Origin: Roseiflexus castenholzii DSM 13941
GTDB lineage: Bacteria; Chloroflexota; Chloroflexia; Chloroflexales; Roseiflexaceae
DNA length: 64,000 nt
Reading direction: 5' to 3'
Assembly: GCF_000017805.1 (NCBI RefSeq)
Contig: NC_009767.1
Span: 3,348,001 to 3,412,000, forward strand
Program-made: the position numbers and the translations under genes
In this document: positions 1-7,369 of the stretch, piece after piece
How positions within the stretch are numbered: position 1 is the first letter of the stretch
How the letters are laid out: each line of letters starts with the position of its first letter
Notes under the pieces: model-generated
Database searches by the model: none
What the model was told of the DNA's origin: nothing
The model's input: only the letters and a program-made list of their open reading frames with translations

Positions 1-77
1 GCTCGGTCGGTTACGGATCGAGCGGGTGTTTTCCTCGGCGGCAGAATTGCCATGATGAATCACTCCTTTATTTTCGC

Positions 78-109
78 TTCATGCTCGTTTCATGTGTTCG
101 TTGTATTGT
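78..109 (+). promoter_or_regulatory. Putative response-regulator-controlled promoter of the PepSY gene
   Basis: Two TTCAT half-sites at 78-82 and 89-93 are 11 bp apart, and exactly 10 nt after the second lies a -10-like TATTGT at 104-109. The same geometry (TTCAT-N6-TTCAT-N10-TATNNT) lies upstream of the OmpR-type regulator gene on the minus strand at 4745-4776. OmpR/PhoB-family regulators bind direct repeats spaced about 11 bp. That this regulator acts here is an inference from the shared layout. Confidence 0.5.
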
Positions 110-172
110 GTGTTCACATCACTGATGGAGTGATGCAATGCGGTAAAGGACAACAACAAAGGAGGCAGAACA

Positions 173-736
173 ATGAAACGATGGATACGTATCTTCGCTC
201 CGATGGTCGCGCTGGCGTTGGTGGTGGTGGCTGCGATTGCCGCGTTGGGCAATACCAATGTGCAAGCGCGACGTGCCGATCCGGTATCGGCTGTAGTCGT
301 AGCTCAGGCACAGCCGCAAGCGCCGACAGTGACCGTTGAGCCGGATGAGGGTAGCGAGACGCCCGACGCTCAGGAAGGGCCGGAGACGCCCGACGCTCAG
401 GAAGGGCCGGAGACGCCCGATGCCCAGGAAGGGCCGGAGACGCCCGACGCTGATGAATCGGCTGAGGCGGCTGCCTTAGCGAGCAAAGTCGCGATTAGCG
501 AGCAACAGGCGGTTGCCACAGCATTGGCTGCTAATCCCGGCGCCACGATGGTCAAGGTCTCGTTGGACAATGAAAACGGGGTGATCGTCTACAGTGTTGC
601 GTTAGACAACGGCGCCGATGTGAAAGTTGATGCGATTACCGGACAGATCACCTCTGTTGATCAGGCGGGTGCAGAGGAAGAAGGGAACGATGTCGAGCAT
701 GTTGATGAAACGCCCACCATTTCCGTTCAGCCATAA
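173..736 (+). CDS. Secreted PepSY-domain protein with acidic ETPDAQEGP repeats
   Basis: 187-residue exported protein. An N-terminal hydrophobic segment (residues about 8-27) is followed by a low-complexity acidic linker holding three tandem ETPDAQEGP repeats (about 62-88) and then a C-terminal PepSY-like module (about 105-165; 'AISEQQAVATALAANPG' then a 'VYSVALDNGADVKVDAITG' strand pair). The start is set by AAAGGAGG about 8 nt upstream. PepSY proteins are often controlled by neighbouring two-component systems; the system at 2611-4705 and the shared promoter layout fit that. The role of the repeats is unknown. It converges with the DUF1003 gene, with a hairpin between them. Confidence 0.8.
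   Translation: MKRWIRIFAPMVALALVVVAAIAALGNTNVQARRADPVSAVVVAQAQPQAPTVTVEPDEGSETPDAQEGPETPDAQEGPETPDAQEGPETPDADESAEAAALASKVAISEQQAVATALAANPGATMVKVSLDNENGVIVYSVALDNGADVKVDAITGQITSVDQAGAEEEGNDVEHVDETPTISVQP
356..450 (+). repeat. 27-bp in-frame tandem repeat inside the PepSY gene
   Basis: Three full 27-bp units at 356-382, 383-409 and 410-436 plus a partial fourth encode the repeated acidic ETPDAQEGP linker. The first two units are identical and the third differs by a couple of bases, so the expansion looks recent. Because 27 is a multiple of three, changes in copy number would keep the frame and alter only linker length. Confidence 0.9.
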
Positions 737-821
737 TTCGGTGAAGATTTGCCGGGTAAACCGAGTACAACAAGGTTGAACAACGTAGGTAGGTACGTAC
801 CGTATACCACGTAAGCTGAAG

Positions 822-845
822 GGGGGCTAGCGCGCTAGCTCCCCT
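822..845. terminator. Hairpin between convergent genes
   Basis: An inverted repeat centred on GCTAGCGCGCTAGC, flanked by G and C runs, sits between the PepSY gene and the convergent DUF1003 gene. It could terminate both. No strong T-run follows, so termination efficiency is uncertain. Confidence 0.5.
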
Positions 846-937
846 ACTACTACGGGGCTGAACGATGTGGTATCAGGCAATGGGGTAGTGGCGGGTTCAT
901 CCATCATCTCCATAACGATGTGCGAACCCTATAGGGA

Positions 938-1468
938 TTAGGACTGCTCGGTCTCATTGGTCGTCTGCGCAGTGAATGCCGGTATAGGTGGTAGTTGGTC
1001 GGTCGGTATTCCGACTTTGATCAGCAGAGTATGCAACAGCGCGTTTTGATACTCAAGATGTTGCAATATCGCGTCAATTTCGCGTTCAGCGCGGAGGTTA
1101 ATTTCATAATCGCTTTGAGCACGCAGTTCGGCATGGCGTCCTTGAAGATTTTGTCCGACCATTAACAATGGCATCAACAAGATTTGAATCATATTTGAAA
1201 TAAAGAGCCAAAAAACAAAAGCCATCGGTGGATCAAACTGAAGCGGCTTAGGTGCGAGTATATTCCATCCCAGCCATAACACCGTCCAGATAAAAATAAC
1301 CAAAAAGAAACCCATTGTTCCGACTCGCTCGGTGATAAATAATGCCAATCGATCAAGACGACCTATTTGTTCACGATGCTCGCGATTGACATCGCGTATC
1401 GGTTGGCGTTGGCGACGTAATTCACGTAAGGTATGCGGCAGTTGCGGGAGATGGATATGCATTGTCAC
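938..1468 (-). CDS. DUF1003 family membrane protein
   Basis: 176 residues. Two membrane segments (about 50-70, 'FFLVIFIWTVLWLGWN', and about 82-105, 'AFVFWLFISNMIQILLMPLL') are preceded by a charged helix 'DRLALFITERVGTMGF' and followed by a cytoplasmic coiled segment rich in E and R. This layout is typical of DUF1003 proteins, whose function is not established. A GGAGGTGAC-type ribosome-binding site (seen as tcacctcc at 1466-1473) lies at the start. It reads in the same direction as the membrane-protein gene upstream of it. Confidence 0.8.
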   Translation of the reverse strand: MTMHIHLPQLPHTLRELRRQRQPIRDVNREHREQIGRLDRLALFITERVGTMGFFLVIFIWTVLWLGWNILAPKPLQFDPPMAFVFWLFISNMIQILLMPLLMVGQNLQGRHAELRAQSDYEINLRAEREIDAILQHLEYQNALLHTLLIKVGIPTDQLPPIPAFTAQTTNETEQS

Positions 1469-1493
1469 CTCCTTGAATATGCGATCACGGTCA

Positions 1494-2533
1494 TCAACGA
1501 TGGGACAGCGATGATTTCGGTTTGACCAGACGGTACATAGCGACGGTCAGCAAGCTGGGTAACCAGAAGGTCAAAATCCGGTAGATGAGCGTCGCGCTTA
1601 ACGAGACAGTGGGGGAAATACCAAGACGTGATGCAACCAAGACAAGGGTTGATTCAAACGAGCCACCGCCGCCGGGCAGGGGCGCCAGTGCCGCAAAAAG
1701 ACTGGCGAGGCTATAACTTAGGATTACGACCGATAGGTGTGGGTCACTCCCAACCGCGCGAAAAATGCAGTAGAGCGTCAGTATATCGAGACACAAAACG
1801 GCAATCTGAATTCCCGATAATCGTGAAAATGCCTTTGGTCGATGAGCAACAAGTGCTTTTCCACGGTACACTTCGTCAAGAAACTGTTCAACCTGATTTG
1901 TTCGCCACTGCCGGTGCAAGTGGCGGGTCAGCCATTGTTGAACAGCAATTGCTTTCCGCGTGAAATCGGCGCGATCACGCTGTAGCCCCCAGAGATACAT
2001 TCCGGCAACAACGACGATCAGCGCAATGATCCCGACTTCGGTAATTTGACTCACGCTGAAATCGCGATGCGTCAAAAGATAGGCCAGTCCAAAACCGACT
2101 AAGCCAAAGAACGCAGTCTCATACGTCAGTGCATCGAGGGCAACGGCGATAGTGGTAATGCCCTCCGGTACACCTCGGTGGCGAAAGACGTGGAGGAGAA
2201 AGGCGCTCATTGCTACCGGACCAGCCGGAAATGCCATGTTGATCACAACCGTCATTTGTGCAATCAACCAGAACTGATCGCGCGGATGCGATGACCGAGC
2301 ATCTGGAGGATGCCGGCATACACTATCGCCGTGCCTAACGGTGTAAGAACTTTACAGATGACAGCGGCTGTCAGCCACCATTGATTAGCCGTCGCCAGTA
2401 CTTGGTGTAGTTCTTGCAGGTCGACAGAGCGTAATGCCAGGCCTAAGACGATCCCCAGGCCGCAGACACCAACGACATACTGAATCCAGTTCTGCCGGAC
2501 CTCGTGGTATACGTTAACAAACGGCTCTGCCAT
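1494..2533 (-). pseudogene. Frameshifted LPG-synthase-TM/flippase-like (UPF0104) membrane protein
   Basis: Two adjoining reading frames together look like one lysylphosphatidylglycerol-synthase transmembrane family (PF03706) protein of about 345 residues. The 5' part (2533 to about 2284) ends 'MLGHRIRAISSG' and the 3' part resumes 'DQFWLIAQMTVVINMAFPAG' in another frame, then continues to 'ALAPLPGGGGSFESTL' and the last membrane helices. The junction is a CGCGCG run at 2279-2284. Removing one CG gives a continuous 'HRIRDQFWLIAQ'. Either a real slippage mutation or a sequencing error is possible. The start at 2533 is preferred to the ATG at 2611 because a -10 box and operator-like dyad lie between them. 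Confidence 0.65.
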
Positions 2534-2567
2534 AATCACGGTTGATGTCCAAGGGTCATGCTGGCAC

Positions 2568-2592
2568 ATTATACCATCTTGCCAAGATGGTA
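2568..2592 (-). promoter_or_regulatory. TATAAT box overlapping a 10-bp inverted repeat (operator-like)
   Basis: On the minus strand a perfect TATAAT (complement of 2568-2573) overlaps the edge of an inverted repeat at 2572-2592: TACCATCTTG, one base, CAAGATGGTA. It lies about 35 bp before the flippase-like start at 2533. A repressor binding the dyad would block the -10 box. The regulator is unknown and the -35 region is weak. Confidence 0.5.
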
Positions 2593-2610
2593 ATTGCACC
2601 TGGTTGGGCA

Positions 2611-4020
2611 TCAACCGAGATCGGTCGGGAGGTTCACAGTAAAGGTCGTGCCGTGGCCCAATTCACTCGTAACGGTGATCGTACCGTGATGGAGCCGCAC
2701 GATCTCGCGGGCGATTGCAAGGCCAAGGCCGTTACCATTACCACTGCGGGCAGGATCAACACGATAAAAACGCTCGAAGATAAAGGGAAGATGTTCAGGC
2801 GCAATACCGATACCGCTATCGGTTACTGTGACCGTGACCTGATCACCGGTACGAAAGGCGCGGAGGGTAATCGTACCGCGGGGCGTATATTTGATCGCGT
2901 TATCAAGTACATTGAGCCAGAGGCGAATAAGACTATCACTATCACCTACCACAACTAAGTTGGGACTAATCTCGGTAACGATGACCAACCCACGCTCTTC
3001 GGCAAGAGGACGCATCGTTTCGGTGACATCTTCGAGCAGGAGTGATAGGTTGACCGGTGTGTGTGTAGAGCGATACCGGGTTTCACTACGTGTCAGTTGC
3101 AACAGATCGTCGATCAAGCTGCGAAGACGGCGAGTTTGCACCAATAAATCATCGAGCGCTTGGGTATATTCGGTGACACTGCGTGGACGTTCACGGGTCA
3201 CGGTAATAATCGCTTCCATAGCGGCAACCGGTGTACGCAATTCGTGCGACGCATCGGCGGTAAATTGCCGTTCACGCCGAAACGCATCTTCTAGTCGGGC
3301 GAGCATACTGTTGAACGTAGCTGCCAGCCGACCAACTTCATCGTCAGTTGGTGGTAAGGTGATGCGGGCATGTAAATCGGTGGCCGAAATCTGTTGAGCA
3401 GTACGGATTATGTTGGTGATAGGCTGTAATGCCTGTGCAGCTAACCAGTAGCTCGCCAATCCGGTCAGCACGGTGAGAGCAGGAATACCGATTACGAACG
3501 CGGTTTGGAGTTGCTGTAGCGTTTCTACTACCGGTTCAAGCGACTGTATGATCTGGATTAAGCCAACCGATTGGCTGTGTTCGTATACCGGAACGGTATA
3601 GACCCGCACTGCTGTCCGATCGGGAAGGATCTGCGTATGCCACACTGGTGTACCAGAGCGTGCTCGTAAACTGACCGGATCGACCGGTGCATGTTGATAA
3701 GCGCCGACCGCTTGCCGAATCGCACCGGTGCGGTCGAGAACCCGGATCGTTAGCCCTTGGGTTTGCAATTGCGCCAATAACGTCGGATCGGACAGATGCT
3801 CATCGAGTGTGATCTGACCATCTTCGATATTGACCTGCTCGCCACTGAGACTGGCCGTGATTTGGAGAGCGCTAGCTTGGAGGCCGGTATCAAGTGACTC
3901 GGACAAGCCTTGAGCGGTTTGCCAATAAACAAACCCACTAAAGAGCAACAGTGTGACACAGAGCAACCCGCCCGTCCAGATGGCAAAGCGTACGCGTAAT
4001 GTCGTACTACGTTGGATCAT
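2611..4020 (-). CDS. Sensor histidine kinase (EnvZ/PhoR-like)
   Basis: 469 residues. Membrane helix at about 12-33, extracytoplasmic sensor region to about 172, second helix about 173-195, HAMP domain to about 248, then the dimerisation helix with phospho-accepting His259 in 'FTADASHELRTP'. The ATPase domain shows the N box 'LNVLDNAIKYTP' and glycine boxes 'DSGIGIAPEHLPFIF' and 'NGLGLAIAREIV'. All catalytic motifs are intact. It overlaps the response-regulator gene by 14 bp, so the pair is co-transcribed, regulator first. The likely targets are its own promoter and the PepSY gene (shared TTCAT repeats). The signal is unknown. Confidence 0.92.
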   Translation of the reverse strand: MIQRSTTLRVRFAIWTGGLLCVTLLLFSGFVYWQTAQGLSESLDTGLQASALQITASLSGEQVNIEDGQITLDEHLSDPTLLAQLQTQGLTIRVLDRTGAIRQAVGAYQHAPVDPVSLRARSGTPVWHTQILPDRTAVRVYTVPVYEHSQSVGLIQIIQSLEPVVETLQQLQTAFVIGIPALTVLTGLASYWLAAQALQPITNIIRTAQQISATDLHARITLPPTDDEVGRLAATFNSMLARLEDAFRRERQFTADASHELRTPVAAMEAIITVTRERPRSVTEYTQALDDLLVQTRRLRSLIDDLLQLTRSETRYRSTHTPVNLSLLLEDVTETMRPLAEERGLVIVTEISPNLVVVGDSDSLIRLWLNVLDNAIKYTPRGTITLRAFRTGDQVTVTVTDSGIGIAPEHLPFIFERFYRVDPARSGNGNGLGLAIAREIVRLHHGTITVTSELGHGTTFTVNLPTDLG

Positions 4021-4705
4021 GCTCGTGCTCGGCTTCGTACCATAACCGATATCCGGCCCCCCGTACCGTCTGAATGAGTTTCACCGGGAAGGGATCGTCA
4101 ATTTTGCGACGCAGATTACGAATATAGACATCGATGACATTCGATTGATTAAATGTGTCGTAGTTCCAGACGTGTTCGGCAATCATTGTCCGCGTCAGGA
4201 GTCGGCCTGATGCTCGCATTAAACACTCAAGTATGGCATACTCTTTAGCGGTCAATTCAATGTACTTTCCGCCACGACTGACACGACGGGTAGCAGTATC
4301 AAGCATCAGATCGGCAATGTGCAGCACCGGCGTTTTCGGCGCATCGGTACTCCGCCGCGCAAGCGCGCGTAGACGAGCTAACAACTCTTGGATCGCGAAC
4401 GGTTTGACCAGATAATCATCAGCGCCACTGTCAAGACCACGCACGCGGTCGTCAATCGAATCGCGGGCTGTTAGCATCAGCACGGGCATACGAAAACCAC
4501 GAGCGCGCAATTCACGACAGACGGTGAGACCATCGATCTGAGGCAGCATCAAATCGAGGATCACCAGATCAAACGGCGCCGCATCCAGCCAGTCAAGCGC
4601 TTCCCGACCATCATAAGCGACATCGACGGCATAACCTTGCTCTTCAAGACCTCGTTTGATATAACCGGCGATGGCACGTTCATCTTCAACAATCAGTACT
4701 CGCAT
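4007..4705 (-). CDS. OmpR-family response regulator
   Basis: 232 residues. The receiver domain has the acidic pair in 'IVEDE', phospho-acceptor Asp51 in 'LVILDLMLPQIDG' and the conserved Lys in 'DDYLVKPF'. The C-terminal winged helix runs from about 125 to the end ('LTAKEYAILECLMRASGRLL', 'VIDVYIRNLRRKID', 'TVRGAGYRL'). Partner of the kinase that overlaps its 3' end. Direct TTCAT repeats spaced 11 bp sit in its own promoter, suggesting autoregulation. Confidence 0.93.
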   Translation of the reverse strand: MRVLIVEDERAIAGYIKRGLEEQGYAVDVAYDGREALDWLDAAPFDLVILDLMLPQIDGLTVCRELRARGFRMPVLMLTARDSIDDRVRGLDSGADDYLVKPFAIQELLARLRALARRSTDAPKTPVLHIADLMLDTATRRVSRGGKYIELTAKEYAILECLMRASGRLLTRTMIAEHVWNYDTFNQSNVIDVYIRNLRRKIDDPFPVKLIQTVRGAGYRLWYEAEHEHDPT

Positions 4706-4744
4706 TGGTATCTCGGCGTTAGCGGTCTGCTTCCAGTTTGCTCA

Positions 4745-4776
4745 AGCATAGCACCCGAAAATGAAGCGGAGATGAA
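4745..4776 (-). promoter_or_regulatory. Putative autoregulated promoter of the response regulator
   Basis: On the minus strand two TTCAT half-sites (complement of 4772-4776 and 4761-4765) are spaced 11 bp and followed after 10 nt by TATGCT (complement of 4745-4750). The half-site spacing and the distance to the -10 match the element at 78-109 exactly. No -35 hexamer is obvious, as expected if an activator replaces it. Confidence 0.5.
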
Positions 4777-4865
4777 ACGCGGTGATTTGTAGGTGTGTTA
4801 TAGTCTACCGAAGGAATAGCGCTTTGACAACGATGGTTTATCCTTCTCGGATCTATCGAACAATT

Positions 4866-4910
4866 AACCTCTGCACGAGGTCACTGATAGGTATGACTCG
4901 TGCAGAGGTT
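4866..4910. other. Perfect 14-bp stem hairpin in a gene-free stretch
   Basis: AACCTCTGCACGAG (4866-4879) pairs with CTCGTGCAGAGGTT (4897-4910) across a 17-nt loop. The surrounding stretch 4777-5056 holds no gene I can support. There is no T-run on either side, so this may be a structured regulatory element or a repeat remnant rather than a terminator. Confidence 0.55.
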
Positions 4911-5057
4911 CGGTGAGCCACTCAGCAAACGCAACGGATACCTAGAAGAGCGCATTGGCGATGGCATCTGAGCTACTCCCGATGAAGATTGGTATAATGC
5001 AATGACGTGCTACTTCAGGATCAAGCGATAAAACAACGCGAAGAGTGAGCCTAATTA

Positions 5058-5989
5058 GAGCCTGTTATGCACTTTTCGGGATGGTAAACTCTGGGAATGA
5101 CCAGAAAACCATACCCAAGCGATGGAACTGACGAAGAATGGGCGTTTGTTGCGCCCTATCTCGCCGTGATGCGAGAAGATGCTCCGCAGAGAGAACACGA
5201 CGTGCGAGAAGTGTTCAATTGTTGCAACAGGGGTGAAGTAGAATAGGTGATGACCGCAGAGAGAACACGACGTGCGAGAAGTGTTCAATGGGCTGCGCTG
5301 GATAGTCCAAACGGGTTCGCAGTGGCGCATGACGCCCAATGATGTGCCGCCGTGGTCCGCCGTGGACCAACAAACGCAACGTTGGATGGCAGCAGGCGTT
5401 TTTGAAGACATGGTCCATGACCTGCGCGCCTTGATCCGCCTGGCAAAAGGCAAGCAAGAGCGGCCTACAGCCGCCATTTTCGATGGTCGCACCGTGCAAT
5501 CCACTCCAGAAAGCGGCAAAAGAGCCGGCTATGACGGTTATACACGCAGGAAAGGCGGCACAATGCACCGTGCAGCAGATACCCTGGGTTTCCTTCTGGC
5601 TGCGTACGTCACTCCAGCCGACGAACAGGAACGTGCACACGTTCAGGCGTTGGCGGAAGCGGTGCAACAAGCAACACAGGATTCTGTCGAAATCGCATAT
5701 GTCGATCAGGGCTGCACTGGCGACGAACCCAAACAGGATGCCCAGAGAGCAGGCATTGAATTGGTTGTCGTGAAACGACCGGAAGCCAAGAAGGGCTTCG
5801 TCCTTTTCCCCAGAAGACGGACGGTGGAACGGAGGTTTGCTTGGACCACGCATTTTCGTCGCCTGGCTCGTGACGTTGAGCGACTGCCTGAAACCTTTCG
5901 TAGCCTTCACGTCCTGGCGTTTGCCATCCTGATGGCACAAACGTTCGTCAAAACCATTGCTCATATACTCTAAAGTTCATAACAGCCTC
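5058..5989 (+). mobile_element. IS5-superfamily insertion sequence (IS427-like), inactive
   Basis: An IS of about 930 bp. Terminal inverted repeats match at 17 of 19 positions: AGAGCCTGTTATGCACTTT at 5057-5075 and the complement of AGAGGCTGTTATGAACTTT at 5972-5990. Taking the ends at GAG, the flanks read TA on both sides, consistent with a 2-bp TA duplication as in the IS427 group. An alternative 7-bp repeat, AGCCTAA, also flanks the element. The transposase is broken by an internal 70-bp duplication. The right end abuts the integron core-like GCCTAAC at 5992-5998. Confidence 0.8.
5097..5973 (+). pseudogene. IS5-type transposase broken by a 70-bp tandem duplication
   Basis: The reading frame opens at 5097 ('MTRKPYPSDGTDEEWAFVAP'), runs into a stop about 50 codons later and resumes in another frame at 'VREVFNGLRWIVQTG'. 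The cause is visible: a 36-bp segment at 5184-5219 recurs at 5254-5289, a 70-bp insertion. Removing 70 bp restores one 268-residue DDE transposase with Asp in 'AIFDGRTVQS', Asp in 'YVDQGCTGDEP' and Glu in 'TVERRFAW'. The family usually has VERSFAW, so Ser is Arg here. Confidence 0.85.
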
Positions 5990-5990
5990 T

Positions 5991-6269
5991 AGCCTAACGA
6001 GGTACTAGGTTTGCTTCTGGCTACGCGCATCACTGCCCGTCACTGTCCGACAAATGACCGCTACCCACCCGGGCCGCAGCCCTTCGCAAGCGCTTTATCC
6101 CACTGACCCCGCGTCGCCCTGTCGCTCATCCTGACCGAGACGGTGCTGCTCTGTCCTTCCGGAGCCTGCGCCACTGACCGCCTACACATCACAGAGCGAT
6201 TGTGCTGCGACCGAACCGTAACATCACGAGCAGCCTTCAACAACTCAACGCCTGTTTGCGTACGAGCCT
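5991..6269 (-). other. Gene-less cassette-like stretch starting at an integron core-like 7-mer
   Basis: On the minus strand the stretch ends in GTTAGGC (complement of 5992-5998), the consensus GTTRRRY core of integron attC sites, directly beside the IS end. I do not see a convincing partner arm for a full attC here. The stretch contains an open frame of 75 codons on the minus strand with no recognisable family. Gene-less cassettes occur in chromosomal integrons, which is the reading I favour. Confidence 0.4.
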
Positions 6270-6341
6270 GCCCAACGGCCAAGCTCACCTGCCGCTATGG
6301 AGCGCAGCGGAAGAGCGGTCAGGTGAAGCGATTTGTTAGGG
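6270..6341 (-). other. attC: attC-like integron recombination site (methyltransferase cassette)
   Basis: On the minus strand the site runs from CCCTAAC (complement of 6335-6341) to GTTGGGC (complement of 6270-6276), matching RYYYAAC...GTTRRRY except for the first base. The inner arms GCGGTCAGGTGAAGC (6315-6329) and GCTCACCTGCCGC (6283-6295) pair with two unpaired extra bases, the extrahelical-base hallmark of attC. The TAA stop of the methyltransferase cassette lies inside the CCCTAAC core, as is typical for cassettes. Length 72 bp. Confidence 0.75.
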
Positions 6342-7028
6342 TGTCTTTTCAAAAAGACAATATAGATACATTTGCTCCACTCCTCCCGGTGTGATGTGTA
6401 ATTCTTTAGACTTCTTCTTAAGCACAAACGCTGATCCTAGGATTCTTTCAAGTTCTTCAGATGAGTATCGTTGCACAGGTAGACCGCTGCATTTGAGAGG
6501 GACTTTCACCGAAAAGGTAGCCATAATCACGTGGCCTCCACGGTCCGGGGGCTGCGGCGCGGGCGCTGCTGGACGCACTTCCACCGAAAAGGTAGCCATA
6601 ATCACGTGGCCTCCAGGTCTCAATGCCTTTGAAAGATTCTCTACATATCGTTGTTGCTGTTCTGAAGAAATCAAAAAGTGAAACGCTGCCCGATCGTGCC
6701 ATAACTCGTAATGATGGGCCAGGATATCCATAGAAGTTATATCGCCTTCTATCCAAGTAACCAATGCCGCTCTTTCGTCCAACCGTATTCTTTGTTATGT
6801 CAAAGCTGTCTTTGACAGATCAATCACAGTTATCGAGCGATAGCCGATCTCCGGCAAGTCATCAACTAGCGTTGAGGCGCCGCCACCGACATCAATGATA
6901 TTCGCATCTTTGCTCAAAGAGAGTTCACTTATCCAATTCACAGAAGTCTCCAAATGAAGTTTGTACCAACCGACTTGATCCGGCTGATTTGTTGAGTAAA
7001 TCTTTTCCCAGTGGTCTCGTTGGGACAT
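6336..7028 (-). pseudogene. Class I SAM methyltransferase, integron cassette, broken by a stop codon
   Basis: Opens 'MSQRDHWEKIYSTNQPDQVG' at 7028 with AGGAGA just upstream. The SAM-binding motif I is 'NIIDVGGGASTLVDDL', then 'TVIDLSKTALT' and an in-frame TAA at 6795-6797. The same frame continues 'RLDERAALVTWIEGDI', 'WHDRAAFHFL' and 'ALRPGGHVIMATFS' to the end. Within this part 25 codons are duplicated in frame (39-bp copies at 6502-6540 and 6577-6615 with one mismatch), repeating 'GGHVIMATFSV'. It reads away from the integrase and is bounded by GTTAGGC at 7045-7051 and the attC at 6270-6341, exactly as a cassette should be. Substrate unknown. Confidence 0.8.
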
Positions 7029-7044
7029 CTGTATTCTCCTTTCA

Positions 7045-7100
7045 GCCTAACATAAGTAGACCGACCGCGTCCGCCTATTCCAGTCAGTACTACGTTAGAC
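7045..7100 (-). other. attC: Second attC-like site, upstream of the methyltransferase cassette
   Basis: Minus strand: GTCTAAC (complement of 7094-7100) to GTTAGGC (complement of 7045-7051). The inner arms GTAGACCGAC (7056-7065) and GTCAGTACTAC (7083-7093) pair with one mismatch and one extra A. The methyltransferase ATG follows the GTTAGGC core after 16 nt. It is probably the attC of a lost or degenerate integrase-proximal cassette; an attI is less likely because of the paired arms. Confidence 0.6.
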
Positions 7101-7215
7101 GGACAACTGTTCGCCTATTCCCACCCCACACAGCGTTCGGACGCCTATTCACCCCTGTACCACATTAGACGGACAACCGTCCATCGAACCCCGCCCCGTA
7201 CCGCGTTCGGCCGCC
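7066..7215. repeat. Degenerate repeats of about 70 bp beside the integrase relic
   Basis: Related segments sharing 'TTAGACGGACAAC' (7095 and about 7158) and 'CGTTCGG...CGCCTATTC' recur two to three times. They include a small hairpin GACGG-ACAA-CCGTC. The stretch 7101-7369 holds no gene. Its position between intI and the first attC suggests decayed attI or attC copies. Confidence 0.45.
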
Positions 7216-7369
7216 CTTCGTCCGCCTATGCCCGCGCGTGCTCTGAGAGAGGGATACCCTTCGCTCCTGAAACTCACGCACGACTCTGCCGCATCATTTG
7301 TGTGCGTTGCGCGGTCCATGAGTTGTGATGAGTATAGGTCACTCTTTATCCAATGGAAAGGGGTTCCAA

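Noticed and set aside
1..55. Possible tail of a gene entering from the left edge (frame ending in TGA at 53-55)
   Set aside because: Only 17 codons are visible and they resemble no family; too short to call.
5219..5253. GTTGCAAC-type sequence inside the transposase duplication as a stray CRISPR repeat
   Set aside because: GTTGCAAC begins many CRISPR repeats, but there is a single copy, no array and no cas genes in the window.
6061..6288. 75-codon frame downstream of the methyltransferase attC
   Set aside because: No family, no ribosome-binding site, and its start lies within the attC. Treated as a gene-less cassette-like stretch.
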